A stretch of DNA of 64,000 nt from Mycobacterium terramassiliense (GCF_900157385.1 NZ_LT717700.1:62001-126000); one strand, 5' to 3'. Shown: positions 15,045 to 24,675, counted from the stretch's first letter. The notes: generated by a model not told the origin, from the letters alone. A program made the numbers and translations.

Positions 15045-17210
15045 CTAGTTGATCAGCGGGTCGCGCGGCATGCCGAGGATCCGCTCGGCGATCTGGTTGC
15101 GGGTGACCTCCGAGGTGCCGCCGGCGATCGACATGCCGCGCGCCCCCATGATCATGCGGCTCGCCAGCGCGCCCTGCCCGTCGGCGAGGGCGACCTCGGG
15201 CCCGAGCAACGCCGCCGAGATCGCGGCGCCGTCCACCATGTGTTCGGCCAGCTTGAGTTTGGTGACGTTGCCTTCCGGTCCCGGGCCCGCCCCTTCGACG
15301 CTGCGGGCGACGCGGCGCAGGTTCAGCAGCCGCAGCGCGTGGTCATCGGCCAGGTAGTTGCCCACGCGGATGTTGGCCCCCGCCAACTGATCCGGCCGCT
15401 GCCTCGCGAGCTCGATCAGCATGTCCGCCAGACCCTCGTAGAACGAACCGCTGCCGCCGATGCTGACGCGCTCGTTGCCGAGCGTGGCACGAGCGACCGT
15501 CCACCCGGTGTTGGGCTCGCCGACGACGTCCTCGTCGGGAACGAACAGGTCGTTGAAGAACACCTCGTTGAAGTCCGAGCCGCCGGTGATCTGCCGCAGC
15601 GGCCGCACCTCGACCTCGGGCGCCTTCATGTCGACGATCACCGTGGTGATGCCGGCGTGCTTCGGCGCCTCCGGGTCGGTGCGCACGGTGGCCAGCCCCC
15701 GCGCGCAATAGTGCGCCCCGCTGGTCCACACCTTCTGCCCGTTGATCTTCCAACCACCGTCGACCCGCGTGGCGCGGGTCTTGATGGACGCCGCGTCCGA
15801 TCCCGCGTCCGGCTCGGAGAACAGCTGACACCAGATCTCGTCTTTGCGCAGCGCCTTCTCCACGAATCTTTCGATCTGCCAAGGCGTTCCGTGCTGGATC
15901 AGGGTCAGGATCACCCAGCCCGTGATCCCGTAGTCGGGCCGCTTGATGCCCGCGAGGCGGAACTCTTCCTCGATCACCAATTGCTCCACCGCGTCGGCCC
16001 CGCGGCCCCACGGCCGGGGCCAGTGCGGCATCACGTAGCCGGTCTCGATCAGCCTGTCGCGCTGCGCCTGCTTGTCCAGGGCGGCGATTTCGGCGGCGTC
16101 GGCGTGGATGCGGGTGCGCAGCTCCTCGGCCTCGGGCGGCAGGTCCAGGCTGTTCTCGCGCACGGCGCCGGCCGCGGTGCGTTCGAAGACGTCGGCGGCC
16201 GGCGCGTCCCCGCCGAACAGCGCCGCGGTCACCAGCGATCGGCGCAGGTGCAGGTGGGCGTCGTGCTCCCAGGTGAAGCCGATGCCGCCGTGCACCTGAA
16301 TGTTGAGTTCGGCATTGCGCGCATACGCCGGGAAGGCCAGCGCGGCGGCCGCGGCGGCGACGAGGCGGAACTGGTCCTCATCCTCCGCCGCCGCGCGCGA
16401 GGCGTCCCACACCGCGGCGGTCGCCGACTCCGAGGCCACCAGCATGTTGGCGCAATGATGCTTGACGGCTTGGAAAGTCGCGATGGTGCGGCCGAATTGC
16501 TGGCGTACCTTGGCGTAGTCGACGGCGGCCTCCACACAGTCGGACGCCCCGCCGACGGCCTCGGCGGCCAGCAGGGTGCGCGCGCGGGCCAGCGCCGATT
16601 CCCGCGCCCCCGGCACGATGTCGTCGGAGCCGACGCTGACGTTGTCCAGGCGGACGCGCCCGGAGCGCCGCGTCGGATCGAGGTTGTCGGGTACGTCCAC
16701 CGAGACACCGGACCGGCCGCGCTCCAGCAGCAGCAGGTCGTCACCGGCGGCGATCACCAGCAGGTCGGCCAGCCCGGCACCCAGCACGATCCCGGCGTCG
16801 CCGTTGGCCGCGCCATCGGAGACTGCGACCTCGCCGCCCAGGCCGATTCCCGCGGTGACGGTGCCGTCGATCAGGCCGGGCAGCAGCCGCGACTTCTGCT
16901 CGGGCGTGCCGTCTTTCGCAAGCACCGCCGACGCGATCACGGTCGGCACGAACGGCCCCGGCGCCACGGCGCGGCCGAGTTCCTCGACGACCACGACGAG
17001 TTCGGGCAACCCATAGCCGGAGCCGCCGTGTTCTTCGTCGACGTGCAACCCGAGCCAGCCGAGCTCCACCAGGTTGTGCCAGAACGGAGGCCGGGATTCG
17101 TCGGCCGCGTCGAGCAGGGATCGGGCCGCCCAGCGCGCCTTCTGCGCGGTCAGGAACGCGCGGGCTACCTCGGCGAGTTCGCGGTGGTCGTCGGTCAGTG
17201 CGATACCCAT
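15045..17210 (-). CDS. fadE22: FadE22, fused two-domain acyl-CoA dehydrogenase
   Basis: At 721 residues this is twice the length of a normal acyl-CoA dehydrogenase and contains two consecutive ACAD modules. The first (about 1-365) ends in QVHGGIGFTWEHDAH, typical of the beta subunit of mycobacterial alpha2beta2 dehydrogenases. The second (about 380-721) has the FAD/substrate loops CQLFSEPDAGSD and SGAHYC, and ends AGGTSEVTRNQIAERILG. A flavin-dependent alpha,beta-desaturation of a CoA thioester is expected; the substrate may be a sterol or branched-chain intermediate. Length and layout match M. tuberculosis Rv3061c as I recall it. Confidence 0.94.
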   Translation of the reverse strand: MGIALTDDHRELAEVARAFLTAQKARWAARSLLDAADESRPPFWHNLVELGWLGLHVDEEHGGSGYGLPELVVVVEELGRAVAPGPFVPTVIASAVLAKDGTPEQKSRLLPGLIDGTVTAGIGLGGEVAVSDGAANGDAGIVLGAGLADLLVIAAGDDLLLLERGRSGVSVDVPDNLDPTRRSGRVRLDNVSVGSDDIVPGARESALARARTLLAAEAVGGASDCVEAAVDYAKVRQQFGRTIATFQAVKHHCANMLVASESATAAVWDASRAAAEDEDQFRLVAAAAAALAFPAYARNAELNIQVHGGIGFTWEHDAHLHLRRSLVTAALFGGDAPAADVFERTAAGAVRENSLDLPPEAEELRTRIHADAAEIAALDKQAQRDRLIETGYVMPHWPRPWGRGADAVEQLVIEEEFRLAGIKRPDYGITGWVILTLIQHGTPWQIERFVEKALRKDEIWCQLFSEPDAGSDAASIKTRATRVDGGWKINGQKVWTSGAHYCARGLATVRTDPEAPKHAGITTVIVDMKAPEVEVRPLRQITGGSDFNEVFFNDLFVPDEDVVGEPNTGWTVARATLGNERVSIGGSGSFYEGLADMLIELARQRPDQLAGANIRVGNYLADDHALRLLNLRRVARSVEGAGPGPEGNVTKLKLAEHMVDGAAISAALLGPEVALADGQGALASRMIMGARGMSIAGGTSEVTRNQIAERILGMPRDPLIN

Positions 17211-17283
17211 GAGGGGCCTCCTCGCGCCGCTGCCGGGGGTGACTGCCTGCCCCGCTCCGAGGGGGAGCGGGGCGGCTGCCTAA

Positions 17284-17293
17284 AGAGTGTACT
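17284..17293. promoter_or_regulatory. AGAGTGTACT motif upstream of fadE22
   Basis: Exact second copy of the motif at 14612-14621, located about 75 bp upstream of the fadE22 start on the opposite strand sense. A shared lipid-catabolism regulator would explain both copies. Confidence 0.35.
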
Positions 17294-17323
17294 TATTCCC
17301 CGAGGCGGCCTGGGCGGGGGTGC

Positions 17324-18082
17324 CTACTTGGGCGCGAAGCGCTGCCCGGCGTCCAGCCGCAGGCACTGGCCGTTGAGCATCGGGTTGTCCACGATGGCCG
17401 CCACCAGCTTGGCGTACTCCTCGGGGCGCCCCAGGCGTTTCGGGAAGGCCGCGTCCTTGGTGAGCGCCGCCGCGAATTCATCCGGAATGCCCTGGGTCAG
17501 CCCCGTGGCGAACAGGCTCGGCGCGATCGCCAGCACGCGGATCCCCAGCGAACCCAGGTCCCGCGCCATGGTCAGGCACATGCCCGCGATGCCCGCCTTC
17601 GCCGCGGTGTAGGCCACCTGCCCGATCTGGCCCTCGAACGCCGCGATCGACGCCGTGTTGATGATGACGCCGCGCTCTTCGTCCTCGGGTTCGTTCTTGG
17701 CCATGTGGGCGGCCGCCAGCCGGCTGATGTTGAAGGTGGCGATCAGGTTGAGGTCGATGACGGACTGGAAGGACTCCAGGTCGTGCGGACCGTTCTTCGT
17801 CATCGTCCGCTTGGCGATGCCGCCGCCGGCGGTGGTGATGACCACATGCAGGCCGCCGAGCTTGTCGACCGCGCTCTGCAGCGTCTCCTCGGTGCCGGCG
17901 AAGTCGGTGACGTCGACCGGGTAGAACGAACCGCCGACGGCCTCGGCGACGGTCTTGCCGTCGGAGCCCTCGCGGTCGAGGATTGCGACGTCGGCGCCCC
18001 GTTCGTGCAGCAGTTCGGCGCTGGCGCGACCCATCCCCGACGCGCCGCCGATGACGACGACCTTCTTCCCGTTGATCTCCAT
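17324..18082 (-). CDS. Short-chain dehydrogenase, 3-hydroxyacyl-CoA dehydrogenase-like
   Basis: A 252-residue SDR with cofactor loop GGASGMG (residues 12-18), TTAGGG near 90 and the catalytic YTAAK near 163. The set resembles the type II 3-hydroxyacyl-CoA dehydrogenase/17-beta-HSD10 group, which oxidises 3-hydroxyacyl-CoA or hydroxysteroids with NAD. It lies just upstream of fadE22 on the same strand, with a 113-bp gap containing the repeated motif. It is divergent from ligB, with a 12-bp palindrome in the shared promoter. A beta-oxidation role beside fadE22 is likely. Confidence 0.87.
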   Translation of the reverse strand: MEINGKKVVVIGGASGMGRASAELLHERGADVAILDREGSDGKTVAEAVGGSFYPVDVTDFAGTEETLQSAVDKLGGLHVVITTAGGGIAKRTMTKNGPHDLESFQSVIDLNLIATFNISRLAAAHMAKNEPEDEERGVIINTASIAAFEGQIGQVAYTAAKAGIAGMCLTMARDLGSLGIRVLAIAPSLFATGLTQGIPDEFAAALTKDAAFPKRLGRPEEYAKLVAAIVDNPMLNGQCLRLDAGQRFAPK

Positions 18083-18138
18083 CCGGGCCTCCTTTTCCAG
18101 GCTTGTCAGAATCCGTGAAATTTGTAACGTTAGCTACG

Positions 18139-18150
18139 CACGCTAGCGTG
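18139..18150. promoter_or_regulatory. 12-bp perfect palindrome between SDR and ligB
   Basis: CACGCTAGCGTG is self-complementary and lies in the 112-bp divergent gap. A related TAACGTTAGCTACG stretch sits immediately to its left, so it may be part of a larger operator. Confidence 0.45.
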
Positions 18151-18194
18151 TCCGTCCTGCCGGGTTGTCGGCGAGCCATGCCAAGCTGAGCGGC

Positions 18195-19727
18195 GTGCGC
18201 CTCCTGGACGTCGCAAGCACATCGCTTAACGTCGGCGGCACGTCGTCGCGGCTGACCAAGGTCGCCCATATCGCCGACCTGCTGCGCCGCGCCGCCGCCG
18301 ACCCCCAGGCGGTGGCGATCATCGTCTCGTGGCTCTCGGGTGAGCTGCGCCAACGCCAGATCGGCGTCGGCTGGGCGTCGTTGCGCTCCCGGCCGCCGCC
18401 GGCACCCGAGCACCCCACGCTGACCGTCGCCGGGGTCGACGCCGCCTTCTCCGAGATCGGGGCGGTGTCGGGCAAGGGGTCGCAGGCGCGGCGCGCCGAA
18501 CTCCTGAACGCGTTGTTCGCCGCGGCCACCGAAACCGAGCAGGCGTTTTTGGTGCGGCTGCTCGGCGGCGAGCTGCGCCAGGGGGCGCTGGCCGGGATCA
18601 TGGCCGACGCCGTCGCCAAGGCCGCCGGTATCCCCGTCGCGTCCGTGCAGCGCGCCGCGATGCTGGGCGGCGATCTGCCGGCCGTCGCGGCCGCCGCCCT
18701 GTCGGGCTCGGCCGCGGCCCTGGACGCGTTCACCCTGCGGGTGGGCCGCCCGGTCAGCCCGATGCTGGCCCAGACCGCGACCGGTGTGGCCGATGCGATC
18801 GAACGCCACGACGGCACAACGATTTTCGAGGCGAAGCTGGACGGGGCACGCGTGCAGATTCACCGGGCCGGCGACGAGGTCACGGTATACACCCGCAGCC
18901 TCGACGACGTCACCGCCCGGCTGCCGGAGATCGTCGAGGCGACGCTGGCGCTGCCGGTCACCGATCTGATCGCCGACGCCGAGGCGATCGCCCTGCGGCC
19001 CGACCGCTCACCGCACCGCTTCCAGGTCACGGCCTCGCGATTCGGCCGGTCCGTCGATGTGGCGGCCGCGGTTGCCGCGCAGCGGCTTTCGGTGTTCTTC
19101 TTCGACGTTCTGCACCGCGACGGCTCCGACCTGCTGGACGCGCCGACCACCGATCGGCTGGCCGCCCTGGACGCGCTGGTGCCGCCCGCGCAGCGCGTCG
19201 ACCGGTTGCTGACGTCGGACCCCTCGGCGGCCGCCCGCTTCCTGGACGCCACCCTGGCCGCGGGCCACGAGGGGGTGATGGCCAAGGCGCCCGGCGCGCC
19301 GTACCTCGCGGGGCGGCGCGGCGCGGGCTGGCTCAAGCTCAAGCCGGTGCACACGCTGGACCTGGTGGTGCTCGCCGTGGAGTGGGGTTCCGGGCGCCGT
19401 CGCGGCAAGCTCTCCAACATCCACCTGGGCGCGCGGGATCCGGCCACCGGCGAATTCGTCATGGTGGGAAAGACTTTCAAAGGAATGACCGGCGCGATGC
19501 TGGACTGGCAGACGGCCCGGTTCAGCGAGCTCGCGGTCGGCGCTGCGGACGAGTACGTGGTCAACGTGCGCCCCGAGCAGGTGGTCGAGATCGCCCTGGA
19601 CGGCGTGCAGAAGTCGTCGCGGTATCCCGGTGGGCTGGCGCTGCGGTTCGCCCGGGTGGTGCGCTACCGCGACGACAAGGGCCCGGCGGAGGCCGACACC
19701 ATCGACGCCGTGCGCGCGCTGTACTAA
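18195..19727 (+). CDS. ligB: ATP-dependent DNA ligase LigB
   Basis: Nick-sealing ligase of 510 residues (M. tuberculosis LigB is about 507). The N-terminal DNA-binding domain covers about residues 1-190. The nucleotidyltransferase domain has active-site Lys214 in EAKLDGAR, with [21 protein letters not shown] and GAGWLKLKP as later motifs. An OB-fold follows. The GTG at 18195 is chosen because it aligns with the known N-terminus (RLLDVAST), although an earlier ATG is in frame. LigB is non-essential and ATP-dependent, unlike NAD-dependent LigA. Confidence 0.95.
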   Translation: MRLLDVASTSLNVGGTSSRLTKVAHIADLLRRAAADPQAVAIIVSWLSGELRQRQIGVGWASLRSRPPPAPEHPTLTVAGVDAAFSEIGAVSGKGSQARRAELLNALFAAATETEQAFLVRLLGGELRQGALAGIMADAVAKAAGIPVASVQRAAMLGGDLPAVAAAALSGSAAALDAFTLRVGRPVSPMLAQTATGVADAIERHDGTTIFEAKLDGARVQIHRAGDEVTVYTRSLDDVTARLPEIVEATLALPVTDLIADAEAIALRPDRSPHRFQVTASRFGRSVDVAAAVAAQRLSVFFFDVLHRDGSDLLDAPTTDRLAALDALVPPAQRVDRLLTSDPSAAARFLDATLAAGHEGVMAKAPGAPYLAGRRGAGWLKLKPVHTLDLVVLAVEWGSGRRRGKLSNIHLGARDPATGEFVMVGKTFKGMTGAMLDWQTARFSELAVGAADEYVVNVRPEQVVEIALDGVQKSSRYPGGLALRFARVVRYRDDKGPAEADTIDAVRALY

Positions 19728-19764
19728 AACACGCCTGCAACAGGCATTGTCGGTTTTGCGCGCG

Positions 19765-19770
19765 TAGGGT
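19765..19770 (+). promoter_or_regulatory. -10 box of cstA (leaderless)
   Basis: TAGGGT fits TANNNT and lies exactly 7 nt before the cstA GTG at 19778. The transcript would therefore begin at the start codon. Confidence 0.5.
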
Positions 19771-19777
19771 TTCCGCC

Positions 19778-22021
19778 GTGACAGTCGAAGAGCATGACAA
19801 AGACGTCAGCTTCATCCGCACCGATCAAGACCTGCCGCCCGTCGCGATCATCGACCGGTCCCCCATCACGCTGCGCCACAAGCTCTTCTTCGGGGCGATC
19901 GCGGTCGTCGGCGCCGTCGCGTGGGCGATCATCGCGTTCGTTCGCGGCGAGACGGTGAACGCCGTCTGGTTCGTGGTCGCGGCGATCTGCACCTACATCA
20001 TCGGCTACCGGTTCTACGCGCGCTTGATCGAGATGAAGATCGTCCGGCCGCGCGACGAGTACGCCACTCCCGCCGAGGTTCTCGACGACGGCACCGACTA
20101 CGTGCCGACCGACCGGCGCGTGCTGTTCGGCCATCATTTCGCCGCCATCGCCGGGGCCGGGCCCCTGGTGGGCCCCGTGCTGGCCACCCAGATGGGCTAC
20201 CTGCCGGGCGCGATCTGGATCGTCATCGGCGCGGTGTTGGGCGGCTGCGTCCAGGACTACCTGGTCTTGTGGATCTCCACCCGGCGCCGCGGCCGCTCCC
20301 TGGGCCAGATGGCCCGCGACGAGCTGGGCGCGGCCGGCGGCGCCGCCGCCCTGGTGGGGGTCCTCGCCATCATGGTGATCCTGATCGCGGTGCTGGCGCT
20401 GATCGTGGTCAAGGCGCTGGCCGAAAGCCCCTGGGGGGTGTTCTCCATCGCCATGACCATCCCCATCGCCCTGTTCATGGGCTGCTACCTACGGTTCATC
20501 CGGCCCGGGCGGGTGACGGAGGTTTCGGTGATCGGCTTCGCGCTGCTGCTGATCGCCGTCGCGTCCGGCAACTGGGTGGCCGAAACATCTTGGGGCGCAG
20601 CCTGGTTCACCCTATCCCCGGTCACCCTGTGCTGGTGCCTGATCGTCTACGGCTTCGCCGCGTCGGTGCTGCCGGTGTGGTTGCTGCTCGCGCCCCGCGA
20701 CTACCTGTCGACCTTCATGAAGGTCGGCGCCGTCGCCTTGCTCGCGATCGGCATCTGCATCGCCCGGCCGGTCATGCAGGCGCCCGCGGTGTCGCACTTC
20801 GCCGCCAAGGGCAACGGACCCGTGTTCGCCGGCTCCCTGTTCCCCTTCCTGTTCATCACGATCGCGTGCGGGGCGCTGTCCGGATTCCACGCGCTGATCT
20901 CGTCGGGGACGACGCCGAAGCTGCTGGAAAAAGAGGGGCAGATGCGGGTGATCGGCTATGGCGGCATGATCACCGAGTCGTTCGTCGCCGTCATGGCGCT
21001 GATCACCGCGTCGATCCTCAACCAGCACCTGTACTTCGCGCTCAACGCGCCGGCCGCGCGGACCGGCGGCACCGCGGCCACCGCCGCGGACTACGTCAAC
21101 TCACTCGGCCTGTCCGGCGCCCCGGCCACCGCCGGCCAGATCGGCCGGGCCGCCGCCGACGTCGGCGAGAAATCGATCGTGTCGCGCACCGGCGGGGCGC
21201 CGACGCTCGCGTTGGGCATGTCCGACGTCCTGCAGCGCGTCTTCGGCGGCGCCGCGCTCAAATCCTTTTGGTACCACTTCGCGATCATGTTCGAGGCGCT
21301 GTTCATCCTGACCACGCTCGACGCGGGCACCCGGGTCAACCGCTTCATGCTCTCCGACGCGCTGGGCAACTTCGGCGGCCCGCTGGCCAAACTGCGGAAC
21401 CCCAGCTGGCGCCCCGGCGTCTGGCTCTGCAGCCTGGCCGTGGTCGCGGCGTGGGGCAGCACCCTGCTGATGGGCGTGACCGATCCGCTGGGCGGCATCA
21501 ACACGCTGTTCCCGCTGTTCGGCATCGCCAACCAGCTGCTCGCGGGGATCTCATTGACCGTCATCACCGTGGTGGTCATCAAAAAGGGCTTGCTGAAGTG
21601 GGCGTGGATTCCGGGGATGCCGCTGCTGTGGGATCTGGCCGTCACGCTGACGGCGTCGTGGCAAAAGATCTTTTCGGCGGATCCGGCCATCGGCTACTGG
21701 GCACAACATTCCCAGTACCTGGCCGCCCGCAGCGCCGGGAAGACGGCATTCGGTGCGGCGAAGAACGCCCACCAACTCGACGAGGTCATCCGGAACACCT
21801 TCATCCAGGGCACCCTGTCGATCCTGTTCGCCCTGGTCGTCGTGATCGTGTTCGCGGCCGGAACGGCCGTCGCCTTCAGGGCGATTCGCGGCGGCGGCCG
21901 GCCGCTGACGGAGGAGGAGCAGGTGCCGTCGAAACGGTTCGCGCCGTCGGGTCTGATTCCCACGCCCGCCGAGCGGGAGTTGCAACGGCAATGGGACGCG
22001 GTCCCGACCCGTAGCCGCTAA
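19778..22021 (+). CDS. cstA: Carbon starvation protein A, peptide/pyruvate transporter
   Basis: Integral membrane protein of 747 residues with more than fourteen hydrophobic segments. It carries CstA signatures including GHHFAAIAGAGPLVGPVLATQ (here split as GHHFAAIAGAG and PLVGPVLATQ), LISSGTTPKLL and LDAGTRVNRFML. CstA family members import peptides or pyruvate during carbon limitation. The long upstream open frame is antisense to real coding; the GTG at 19778 is chosen from the family N-terminus and a TANNNT box. The 3-prime end overlaps the convergent STAS-like gene by 4 bp. Confidence 0.95.
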   Translation: MTVEEHDKDVSFIRTDQDLPPVAIIDRSPITLRHKLFFGAIAVVGAVAWAIIAFVRGETVNAVWFVVAAICTYIIGYRFYARLIEMKIVRPRDEYATPAEVLDDGTDYVPTDRRVLFGHHFAAIAGAGPLVGPVLATQMGYLPGAIWIVIGAVLGGCVQDYLVLWISTRRRGRSLGQMARDELGAAGGAAALVGVLAIMVILIAVLALIVVKALAESPWGVFSIAMTIPIALFMGCYLRFIRPGRVTEVSVIGFALLLIAVASGNWVAETSWGAAWFTLSPVTLCWCLIVYGFAASVLPVWLLLAPRDYLSTFMKVGAVALLAIGICIARPVMQAPAVSHFAAKGNGPVFAGSLFPFLFITIACGALSGFHALISSGTTPKLLEKEGQMRVIGYGGMITESFVAVMALITASILNQHLYFALNAPAARTGGTAATAADYVNSLGLSGAPATAGQIGRAAADVGEKSIVSRTGGAPTLALGMSDVLQRVFGGAALKSFWYHFAIMFEALFILTTLDAGTRVNRFMLSDALGNFGGPLAKLRNPSWRPGVWLCSLAVVAAWGSTLLMGVTDPLGGINTLFPLFGIANQLLAGISLTVITVVVIKKGLLKWAWIPGMPLLWDLAVTLTASWQKIFSADPAIGYWAQHSQYLAARSAGKTAFGAAKNAHQLDEVIRNTFIQGTLSILFALVVVIVFAAGTAVAFRAIRGGGRPLTEEEQVPSKRFAPSGLIPTPAERELQRQWDAVPTRSR

Positions 22022-22407
22022 TCGCGCTTGCCGTTCGGCTGCGCAATCCATTGGCGCGCATCATCGGCATTCGCGTCGTCAAACGTGCGGTACCGCCCGG
22101 GCCAGAGAAAACCAAAGAGCTCACTGAATCTGGCCATCTGCTTGACCCATTCCACGTCGCTGACGATCGCGCAGCGATCCCAGTCGAAGTAGTGGCCGAT
22201 ACCGAACTTGGAATCCGCCCAGACTGCGCCCGGGCCGAAACTGACGAAGTCGGGGGCGATCTCGAGGTAAATCCCCACCCGTTCGTGCCGGCGCAGCTTG
22301 TCCTCAAAGCCGGGTATGAGCACCGTCTCGTAATCGGCCTTGGTCACGTGCCCGTGGAAACGGAACGCGGCGACGTCGTCGGGGAAATCCCCGAGCAGCT
22401 CGATCAC
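22018..22407 (-). CDS. STAS/SpoIIAA-like domain protein
   Basis: A 129-residue protein starting MIELLGDFPDDVAAF and containing the pattern of SpoIIAA-like/SEC14-related STAS proteins (GHVTKADYE, then LYLEIAP-type strand, then ARFSELFGFLWPG). The exact function is unknown; such proteins may bind lipids or regulators. The GTG start at 22407 follows GCAGGAGG. It is convergent with cstA, overlapping by 4 bp. Confidence 0.8.
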   Translation of the reverse strand: MIELLGDFPDDVAAFRFHGHVTKADYETVLIPGFEDKLRRHERVGIYLEIAPDFVSFGPGAVWADSKFGIGHYFDWDRCAIVSDVEWVKQMARFSELFGFLWPGRYRTFDDANADDARQWIAQPNGKRD

Positions 22408-22628
22408 GACGCCTCCTGCACAAGCACATTTGCCCGTGACGTCATCGTCGCCGCGCCCGGCGCGGCGGCCTAGGGGCCAAAGTCATCGGTCGTCGCGCCG
22501 GGTGGCCACGCCACGCGGCGGTTGAGGTAGTCGACTACGCATGCCACGGGGTGATCGTCGACCGTACGGTAGGAACGCCAAAGACCATATCGCCCGGTCA
22601 AGGCGCCACATCGGAAAAGAGGTAGACG

Positions 22629-22919
22629 ATGTTGGTATCACCAACGGGCCTCGACGAGCCCATCACTCAACAGCACGCGGCTGCGCCGGTGGAGGTGTCC
22701 CCCGCCGAGGTTCTGATCAGCACCCAGCAGGTGGTGTTCGGCACCGCGACCGCCCTGGGGGTGGTGCGCCGCAGAAGCATCGGCGGCCGGCTGGTTGCCA
22801 GCGCGCGGCGAATCCTCACGACCCCGACCGATGCATCGGTCTCGGAGCGAAGGCACTACCCGAAGCATTACGGGTTTCTCGAGAATTCGCTCATGGCACG
22901 CGAAATGGAACGATTATGA
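22629..22919 (+). CDS. Conserved mycobacterial hypothetical protein, 96 aa
   Basis: I recognise the type but no function. A disordered N-terminus is followed by VSPAEVLISTQQVVFGTATALGV, here noted as AEVLISTQQVVFGTA at about residues 26-40. A basic middle follows, then YPKHYGFLENSLMAREMERL at the end. The ATG at 22629 is preceded by AAAAGAGGTAGACG. Its stop overlaps the ATG of the next 38-codon gene (ATGA), so the two are translationally coupled. Confidence 0.72.
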   Translation: MLVSPTGLDEPITQQHAAAPVEVSPAEVLISTQQVVFGTATALGVVRRRSIGGRLVASARRILTTPTDASVSERRHYPKHYGFLENSLMAREMERL

Positions 22920-23032
22920 ACGTTGTCCTCGCACTTGCGTCCGCGATGCTGATGGTGTTGGCCGCCAAGGGGATCTACAGCCTGCAGTGGTGGCTCGAGC
23001 GGAGCGACTACATCCGTCATTTCGAGGATTGA
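22916..23032 (+). CDS. 38-aa single-pass membrane microprotein
   Basis: The ORF encodes MNVVLALASAMLMVLAAKG at the N-terminus, one transmembrane helix of about 18 residues. A YSLQWWLERSDY amphipathic tail and an acidic end (HFED) follow. It begins within the stop codon of the 96-aa gene, a coupling that supports real translation. No function is known; size and topology suggest a membrane-anchored partner or regulator. Confidence 0.7.
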   Translation: MNVVLALASAMLMVLAAKGIYSLQWWLERSDYIRHFED

Positions 23033-23108
23033 CCGCCCCCCGCCCGGACGGGATGCCGCGGCGGCACGCCGGAGGAAAAAGTTCGTGCCGAAATCCCCTG
23101 CAGCCTCC

Positions 23109-23114
23109 TAGAAT
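23109..23114 (+). promoter_or_regulatory. -10 box of the Hsp70-like gene
   Basis: TAGAAT (5 of 6 to TATAAT) lies 8 nt before the ATG at 23123, consistent with a leaderless or near-leaderless transcript. Confidence 0.5.
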
Positions 23115-23122
23115 TGTGCGGA

Positions 23123-24649
23123 ATGAGGGTCGGCATCGACTTTGGCACCACCCACACCGTCGTTGCGGCCGTCGACCGGGGCAACTATCCGGTCATCTCG
23201 TTCGACGGGCTGGACGCCTGGCCCTCGATCATCGCCGCCAACGCCGACGGGGAGCTGCGGTTCGGGGTGGACGCGGCCGCCGTGCGCCACCAGGCGGGCT
23301 GGTCGGTGCTGCGCTCGTTCAAACGCCTCCTCACCGAGGCCGGACCGCAGACCGAGGTGAACCTGGCCGGCCGCAACCATCGGCTGGCCGACCTCCTCAC
23401 CGGCTTTCTGGCCCAGCTGAAACGCGACCTGCAGCGCCGCTCCAACGCCACCCTGGCGCCGGGCGAGACCATCGAGGCCGCGATCAGCGTGCCCGCCAAC
23501 GCCTCCAGCGCCCAGCGGCTGCTGACGCTGGACGCGTTCGTCGCCGCGGGTTTCCACGTCGTCGCGCTGCTGAACGAGCCGTCGGCCGCCAGCCTCGAGT
23601 ACGCCCACAGGTACCGCTCCACCATCACCGCCCGACGGGAGTACGTCCTCGTCTACGACCTCGGCGGCGGCACGTTCGACGCGTCGCTGCTGAAGATGAC
23701 CGGACACGAGAACGAGGTCGTCCTCAGCGAGGGCATTCAACGCCTCGGGGGCGACGACTTCGACGAGGCGATCGTGGACCTCGTCCTGGCCCGGCTGAAC
23801 CTGCAGCAGGTGGATCCGGCCACCCGCGAGCTGCTCATGCAGGAGTGCGCCGCCCGCAAGGAGGCGATCGGGCCCCAGACGCGCCGTTTCCTGGTGGACC
23901 TCACGGGCGTCGGCGCGGTCGACCGGCCCCCGTTCTCCTGCGGCATCGACGACGTCTACTCCGTCTGCGCGCCGCTCGTCGACAAGACGACCGAACTGCT
24001 GGACCGCGTCCTGCACGCTCCCGCTCCGGGCGGCAAGGACGTGGCCTGGTCCGAGGTGGCGGGCATCTACGTGGTGGGTGGGGCCGGGGGCTTCCCGCTG
24101 GTTTCCCGAATGCTGCGCACGGCGTTCGGCGAGAAGCGGGTCAAGCGTTCCCCGCACCCGTTCGCCGCGACGGCGATCGGCCTCGCGGTCTTCCTCGACA
24201 AGGAGGCGGGTTTCGCGCTGTCCGAACGCTTTTCGCGGCACTTCGGGGTGTTCCGCGAGGCGCGGGCCGGCACCGACGTGGTCTTCGACCCGATCGTGCC
24301 GAAGGACGCCTCCCTGCCGGTGGACGGCCGCACCCCGCTGGTCGTGCGGCGCACCTACCGCGCGGCGCACAACATCGGACACTTCCGCTTCGTCGAGTGC
24401 AGCCGCCTGGTCAACGGGCGACCCGACGGCGACGTGACGCCCTACGATCCCGTCCTGTTCCCCTTCGACCCGGCCCTGTACGACCGGGACGACCTCGGTC
24501 GGCAACCCGTCGGCCGCTGCAGCGACGGGCCCGATGTCGAGGAGCGCTACGTGGTCGCCCCCAGCGGCGCGGTGGAAGTGACGCTGACGACGCACCCGGC
24601 GGGCTTCAAACGCACCTTCCGGCTGGAGCGCTGCGCGGCGGCGTCGTAG
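23123..24649 (+). CDS. Hsp70-like actin-fold ATPase with a non-canonical C-terminus
   Basis: The 508-residue product has the Hsp70/actin ATPase fold. Phosphate 1 is GIDFGTTHTVVA at the start, phosphate 2 is YDLGGGTFDASLL at about residue 180, and the adenosine motif is VVGGAGGFPLVSRML at about 320. A canonical DnaK beta-sandwich substrate domain is not apparent. The last about 140 residues are short and end in a beta-rich segment (EVTLTTHPAGFKRTFRL). It is distinct from DnaK and may act on unknown clients. The ATG at 23123 is preferred over a TTG three codons earlier. It follows the two small genes by 90 bp and precedes an SDR gene by 26 bp. Confidence 0.88.
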   Translation: MRVGIDFGTTHTVVAAVDRGNYPVISFDGLDAWPSIIAANADGELRFGVDAAAVRHQAGWSVLRSFKRLLTEAGPQTEVNLAGRNHRLADLLTGFLAQLKRDLQRRSNATLAPGETIEAAISVPANASSAQRLLTLDAFVAAGFHVVALLNEPSAASLEYAHRYRSTITARREYVLVYDLGGGTFDASLLKMTGHENEVVLSEGIQRLGGDDFDEAIVDLVLARLNLQQVDPATRELLMQECAARKEAIGPQTRRFLVDLTGVGAVDRPPFSCGIDDVYSVCAPLVDKTTELLDRVLHAPAPGGKDVAWSEVAGIYVVGGAGGFPLVSRMLRTAFGEKRVKRSPHPFAATAIGLAVFLDKEAGFALSERFSRHFGVFREARAGTDVVFDPIVPKDASLPVDGRTPLVVRRTYRAAHNIGHFRFVECSRLVNGRPDGDVTPYDPVLFPFDPALYDRDDLGRQPVGRCSDGPDVEERYVVAPSGAVEVTLTTHPAGFKRTFRLERCAAAS

Positions 24650-24675
24650 GCCGAACGGCTGAACGGAGACACCGA

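Noticed and set aside
15006..17612. Very long open frame on the plus strand opposite fadE22
   Set aside because: It is antisense to a well-conserved two-domain dehydrogenase, has biased His/Arg/Asp/Val composition and no domain motif; long mirror frames are common in high-GC DNA.
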